From positions 1-33,673 of the forward strand of contig DALYFH010000011.1 in NCBI GenBank assembly GCA_031972135.1: a DNA stretch of 33,673 bases, given 5' to 3'. The DNA comes from GWF sp031972135 (lineage in GTDB: Bacteria; Patescibacteriota; Microgenomatia; UBA1400; UBA12108). This document shows positions 31,347 to 33,673 of this stretch, one piece after another; position 1 is the first letter of the stretch, and every line of letters begins with the position of its first letter. The notes below the pieces were generated by a model that saw only the letters and a program-made list of their open reading frames with translations, ran no database searches and was not told where the DNA came from. Made by a program: the position numbers and the translations under genes.

Positions 31347-32144
31347 ATGTATGTAACCATCATCAACGACTGTCACGATCCCCTAACCATGAACCGCCAA
31401 GTAGTGCGGGCGAGCACCCTTTTTCCAAACACTAATATTAGTACCGTCGCCGTCAACAATTATGGCGATCTCGAAGCAGCGATCAATATTATTGACACAA
31501 TAGATGCCGCGATGGACGAGCCAGGGATCATTCTCTGTAACGTCGCTCCTCGCCATGGCAAAGCCAAAAAGTGGCCGAATGGCACTCCTTTTGGCCATGT
31601 TGTCTACAAAAACACTGACATCTTTACAACTATCGACGGTCTCACTCTCTCCCTCATCCACAAATACGGCCTCGCCGAGTATGTTGATGTCTACGACATC
31701 CCTACAGTCCTAGATCAGGTAATAAAAGCAGGCAAACTCCCAGAACATCTAAGAGCTCCGATAACAAACACTCAGTTTCGTTCTTTTGAGTTCCTCCCCC
31801 GTGTAGCCAAATGGCACATGCAGGGTATAGAGCTCCTAACCGAGAGACATGATCTCAAAGACTTTAAAGCAGCTCCCCTCTCAATCGCCTATATCGACAA
31901 CTTTGGCAACTGCAAAACCACCGCCTGGGCCGAAGATATCGGACACGAGGCAGGTAAAAAGATTAAAACCACTTGGGGTGAAATCATCTGTTACGACCGA
32001 CTCAAAGACGTACCCAACGGCGAGAGTGGTCTCATTGTCGGCTCCTCAGGTTACCGCGATCACCGCTTTATTGAGCTAGTCGTTCAGGGAGTCTCAGCAG
32101 CAAATCATTTTGGCATCAAGCAGAGCGATCCACTAATTAGCTAG
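31347..32144 (+). CDS. SAM hydrolase/DUF62-family protein (SAM hydroxide adenosyltransferase-like)
   Basis: 265 residues. The family splits SAM into adenosine and methionine. Matches: NDCHDPLTMNRQVVRA at the N-terminus, NVAPRHGKAKKWPNG (where the family has DPGVG), VYKNTDIFTTIDGLTLSLI (family PDNGLL region) and the C-terminal domain with AYIDNFGNCKT (family IDxFGN). Motifs are diverged, so activity is uncertain. A 104-nt structured repeat starts 22 bp after its stop. Confidence 0.78.
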   Translation: MYVTIINDCHDPLTMNRQVVRASTLFPNTNISTVAVNNYGDLEAAINIIDTIDAAMDEPGIILCNVAPRHGKAKKWPNGTPFGHVVYKNTDIFTTIDGLTLSLIHKYGLAEYVDVYDIPTVLDQVIKAGKLPEHLRAPITNTQFRSFEFLPRVAKWHMQGIELLTERHDLKDFKAAPLSIAYIDNFGNCKTTAWAEDIGHEAGKKIKTTWGEIICYDRLKDVPNGESGLIVGSSGYRDHRFIELVVQGVSAANHFGIKQSDPLIS

Positions 32145-32166
32145 GCAAACGAGAGCGAAGAGTGGA

Positions 32167-32270
32167 GATGTATTTCACAGCCAAAAAATTTATCGCAGAG
32201 CGGGTAGCTCGAGATCGAGGTCGCTGAGTCAACAGACTCAGACAGACCGCTTTTTTGCGTGAAGTACATC
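32167..32270 (+). repeat. 104-nt structured element, copy 2
   Basis: Same design as copy 1 at 25919. The variable arm here is CTGAGTC-AACA-GACTCAG, a different sequence that still pairs. Closing stem GATGTATTTC/GAAGTACATC keeps pairing through a G-U wobble, and stem CGCAGAGCGG likewise. Located between the DUF62-like gene and the next plus-strand gene. Confidence 0.85.
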
Positions 32271-32311
32271 GAACTCAAGCAAGAACAATTACAACATGTT
32301 AAGCTATTTAT

Positions 32312-32800
32312 ATGTCCGACAATAAAATCCTCGCAGAATGGAGCTCCCCCGCAAGGCCTTACAAAGAGCGTACTCGCGAGTTCTATACCACCATCCTAAG
32401 CATCGCCTTCCTCCTAGCAGTCATCCTACTTCTCCTCAAAGAATTCTTGCTTATAGGGGTTATTATGGCTTTTGCTTTTCTTTCATACGTCCTAGCAACC
32501 CACAAACCAGATAACGTTACACACCAGATCACCGAATCAGGCATCATCACCGACAACAAGCTCTACAAGTGGGACGAGTTAATCCAGTACTGGGTGACCA
32601 AACAATGGGACCAAGAAGTAATCATGGTCAAAACCATCAAAACTATCCCCGGCATGTTGGTTATGGTAATCAGTAGTAGTCACAAAGCGGCGATCCTCAA
32701 AGCATTTGATGGCAAACTAACTGAAGAGAAACCAGCAGACTCATTTGTCGACCGTGCGAGTAAGTGGCTAGGTGAAAAGATCCCCCTAGAGAGCAAATGA
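32312..32800 (+). CDS. Small membrane protein with PH-like C-terminal domain
   Basis: 162 residues: a polar N-terminus, two close membrane helices (about 26-43 and 45-62), then a strand-rich part (HQITESGIITDNKLYKWDEL; VIMVKTIKTIPGMLVMVI) like DUF5673-type or bacterial PH domains. Function unknown. Confidence 0.7.
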   Translation: MSDNKILAEWSSPARPYKERTREFYTTILSIAFLLAVILLLLKEFLLIGVIMAFAFLSYVLATHKPDNVTHQITESGIITDNKLYKWDELIQYWVTKQWDQEVIMVKTIKTIPGMLVMVISSSHKAAILKAFDGKLTEEKPADSFVDRASKWLGEKIPLESK

Positions 32801-32813
32801 TCCAGTCTTGAGT

Positions 32814-32819
32814 TATAAT
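32814..32819 (+). promoter_or_regulatory. -10 element of tRNA-Arg(GCG)
   Basis: TATAAT, 11 bases before the tRNA 5' end. It probably also drives the tRNA-Arg(CCG) gene 15 bp downstream. No good -35. Confidence 0.55.
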
Positions 32820-32830
32820 ATCCACTAGTT

Positions 32831-32904
32831 GCGCCCGTAGCATAATTGGATAGTGCATCAGATTGCGGATCTGACGGTTATTGGTTCAAGTCCAATCGGG
32901 CGCA
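32831..32904 (+). tRNA. tRNA-Arg(GCG)
   Basis: Acceptor GCGCCCG/CGGGCGC, anticodon stem TCAGA/TCTGA, loop TTGCGGA (anticodon GCG), T arm ATTGG-TTCAAGT-CCAAT, discriminator A, no CCA. Bacteria normally read CGU/CGC with an ACG anticodon edited to inosine. Confidence 0.95.
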
Positions 32905-32919
32905 CAATAATAAACCTGG

Positions 32920-32992
32920 GCTCTCGTAGTCTAACTGGATAGGACTCGGCCCTCCGAAGGCTGCAATCTGAGTTCGAATCTCAGCGGGAGCA
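32920..32992 (+). tRNA. tRNA-Arg(CCG)
   Basis: Acceptor GCTCTCG/CGGGAGC, anticodon stem CGGCC/GGCTG, loop CTCCGAA, T loop TTCGAAT, discriminator A, no CCA. Its 3' end overlaps the Nudix stop on the other strand by 12 bp. Confidence 0.95.
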
Positions 32993-33478
32993 CGCACTTA
33001 ATACTTCTCGCTCACTATCAAAAGCTAGTAACTCTAATCCCTCCTCTTTTGTGACCCATCTCCTATCCTCCATTTCCCATCCTGCTTCCCCCTGATCACT
33101 CACTACCTCCATCAAATAAAATAAAACTTTCTTGTTTACTAATACGTTGCCGCCTCCTTGCTCCTGGTAAGTTTTTACTCGCCGCGTCGTCTCATCAGTG
33201 TGTGGATTCTTTTTACTTACTTCCTCCATATCTGCTTTGTATGAATATTCAACACACCCTACTGGCTCTTGGCCTACTATCCTGGCTTTTACTCCAACTT
33301 CTTCCCATACTTCACGCAAAGCAGCATCTATATTAGACTCTCCACTCTCAACTAGTCCTTTGGGCAAAACCCACTTGTGGTATCCCGAATGCTTACCGAT
33401 CAAAAACTGATAAGAATCGCCAACCTTACGATAAACCACCCCACCTGCTGAAACTTCTTCTAGCATTTCTAACTTCAT
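32981..33478 (-). CDS. Nudix hydrolase
   Basis: 165 residues with a perfect Nudix box (residues 41-63: GLVESGESN, then ALREVWEEVGV), preceded by SAGGVVYRKVG and GKHSGYHKWVLPK. It resembles the Ap4A/bis-phosphate-type hydrolases that remove unusual nucleotides. The last codons and stop lie inside the tRNA-Arg(CCG) gene on the other strand. Confidence 0.92.
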   Translation of the reverse strand: MKLEMLEEVSAGGVVYRKVGDSYQFLIGKHSGYHKWVLPKGLVESGESNIDAALREVWEEVGVKARIVGQEPVGCVEYSYKADMEEVSKKNPHTDETTRRVKTYQEQGGGNVLVNKKVLFYLMEVVSDQGEAGWEMEDRRWVTKEEGLELLAFDSEREVLSACSR

Positions 33479-33497
33479 AAACTAATTATATATCAGG

Positions 33498-33503
33498 TAT
33501 AAT
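33498..33503 (+). promoter_or_regulatory. -10 element of tRNA-Ser(TGA)
   Basis: TATAAT, 11 bases before the tRNA 5' end, within the gap to the divergent Nudix gene. No clear -35. Confidence 0.55.
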
Positions 33504-33514
33504 ATCAATCACTC

Positions 33515-33596
33515 GGAGAGTGGGCAGGACGGTAATGCGTCAGTCTTGAAAACTGATGTCCGTAAGGACTAACAGGTTCGACCCCTGTACTCTCCG
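33515..33596 (+). tRNA. tRNA-Ser(TGA)
   Basis: Acceptor GGAGAGT/ACTCTCC, anticodon stem TCAGT/ACTGA with loop CTTGAAA, variable arm GTCCGTAAGGAC, discriminator G, no CCA. Confidence 0.95.
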
Positions 33597-33598
33597 CA

Positions 33599-33673
33599 TC
33601 ACCTTATCAATAATTCTAACCATTTTTCCCAGTTTTTAAGTGATTTTTCGGCCTTTACCTCTTGCTGTACTAC
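33599..33673 (-). CDS. C-terminal end of a gene entering from the right edge
   Basis: An open frame of 24 codons plus TGA: VVQQEVKAEKSLKNWEKWLE then LLIR. Charged and helical. The stop is 2 bp from the convergent tRNA-Ser(TGA). Too short to identify; it may be chance. Confidence 0.4.
   Translation of the reverse strand, partial: VVQQEVKAEKSLKNWEKWLELLIR

Noticed and set aside
1..33673. CRISPR array or insertion sequence
   Set aside because: No regularly spaced repeats and no transposase gene were seen; the only repeats are the 104-nt element, the VOC remnant and the similar serine tRNAs.

Overview
The window looks like part of a Patescibacteria/CPR genome (Microgenomates- or Katanobacteria-like; the exact lineage is an inference). 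It has compact, mostly uncharacterised genes, many 4-bp ATGA stop/start overlaps, tRNAs without an encoded CCA end, group I introns inside tRNA genes, a lysine-rich N-terminal extension on the housekeeping sigma factor, and several CPR-type small membrane proteins. TGA is used as a normal stop, so this is not the UGA=Gly code. Two runs of N (10 and 100 bases) mark assembly gaps.

Positions 1-5445, minus strand: a translationally coupled operon led by a consensus promoter and a T-box leader with its own terminator. The order is two tiny ORFs, a GNAT acetyltransferase, an aspartoacylase/AstE-like zinc hydrolase, trpS, a tRNA-binding OB-fold protein, ftsH, and a membrane protein cut by the window edge. 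Positions 5445-9123, minus strand: yraN, a 143-bp palindromic element, comM, dprA and an HTH protein. Positions 9209-9612: an initiator tRNA split by a 191-nt group I intron, a terminator, and a convergent tRNA-Met(CAT).

Positions 9661-16782: a Pro/Ser-rich surface protein, a methyltransferase, a DEAD-box (DEVD) helicase, an MFS transporter, a Ddl-like ATP-grasp enzyme, a YdeI-family protein and two VOC/PhnB-like proteins with a gene remnant between them. Positions 16946-18278: two hypothetical genes.

Positions 18295-21760 are the most interesting coding block. A six-gene minus-strand operon starts with a small XRE regulator that resembles restriction-modification controller (C) proteins. 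It is preceded by tandem 11-bp operators that match the C-box GACTnnnAGTC. Downstream are a YwgA-like protein, a membrane protein, a PD-(D/E)XK-like nuclease, a large protein of unknown family and a small protein. No methyltransferase is visible, so it may be a new defence or addiction system. Next to it (22050-24383) is a decaying integration module: a frameshifted gene, a small gene and a large serine recombinase with an in-frame TAA. The recombinase 3' end overlaps a tRNA-Asn gene that carries its own 191-nt group I intron.

Positions 24743-33673: a DUF5652-like protein, a FemAB-like ligase, rpoD and dnaG (MMS-type pair), a DUF1284-like protein, a PH-domain membrane protein, tRNA-Ser(GGA), tRNA-Ser(CGA), a methyltransferase, a SAM hydrolase/DUF62-family protein, a small membrane protein, tRNA-Arg(GCG), tRNA-Arg(CCG), a Nudix hydrolase and tRNA-Ser(TGA). 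A 104-nt structured element occurs twice (25919-26022 and 32167-32270), each time just downstream of a plus-strand gene. The two copies show compensatory changes in one hairpin. Many promoters are extended -10 type (TGATATAAT), and several sit so close to the ATG that the mRNA is probably leaderless.
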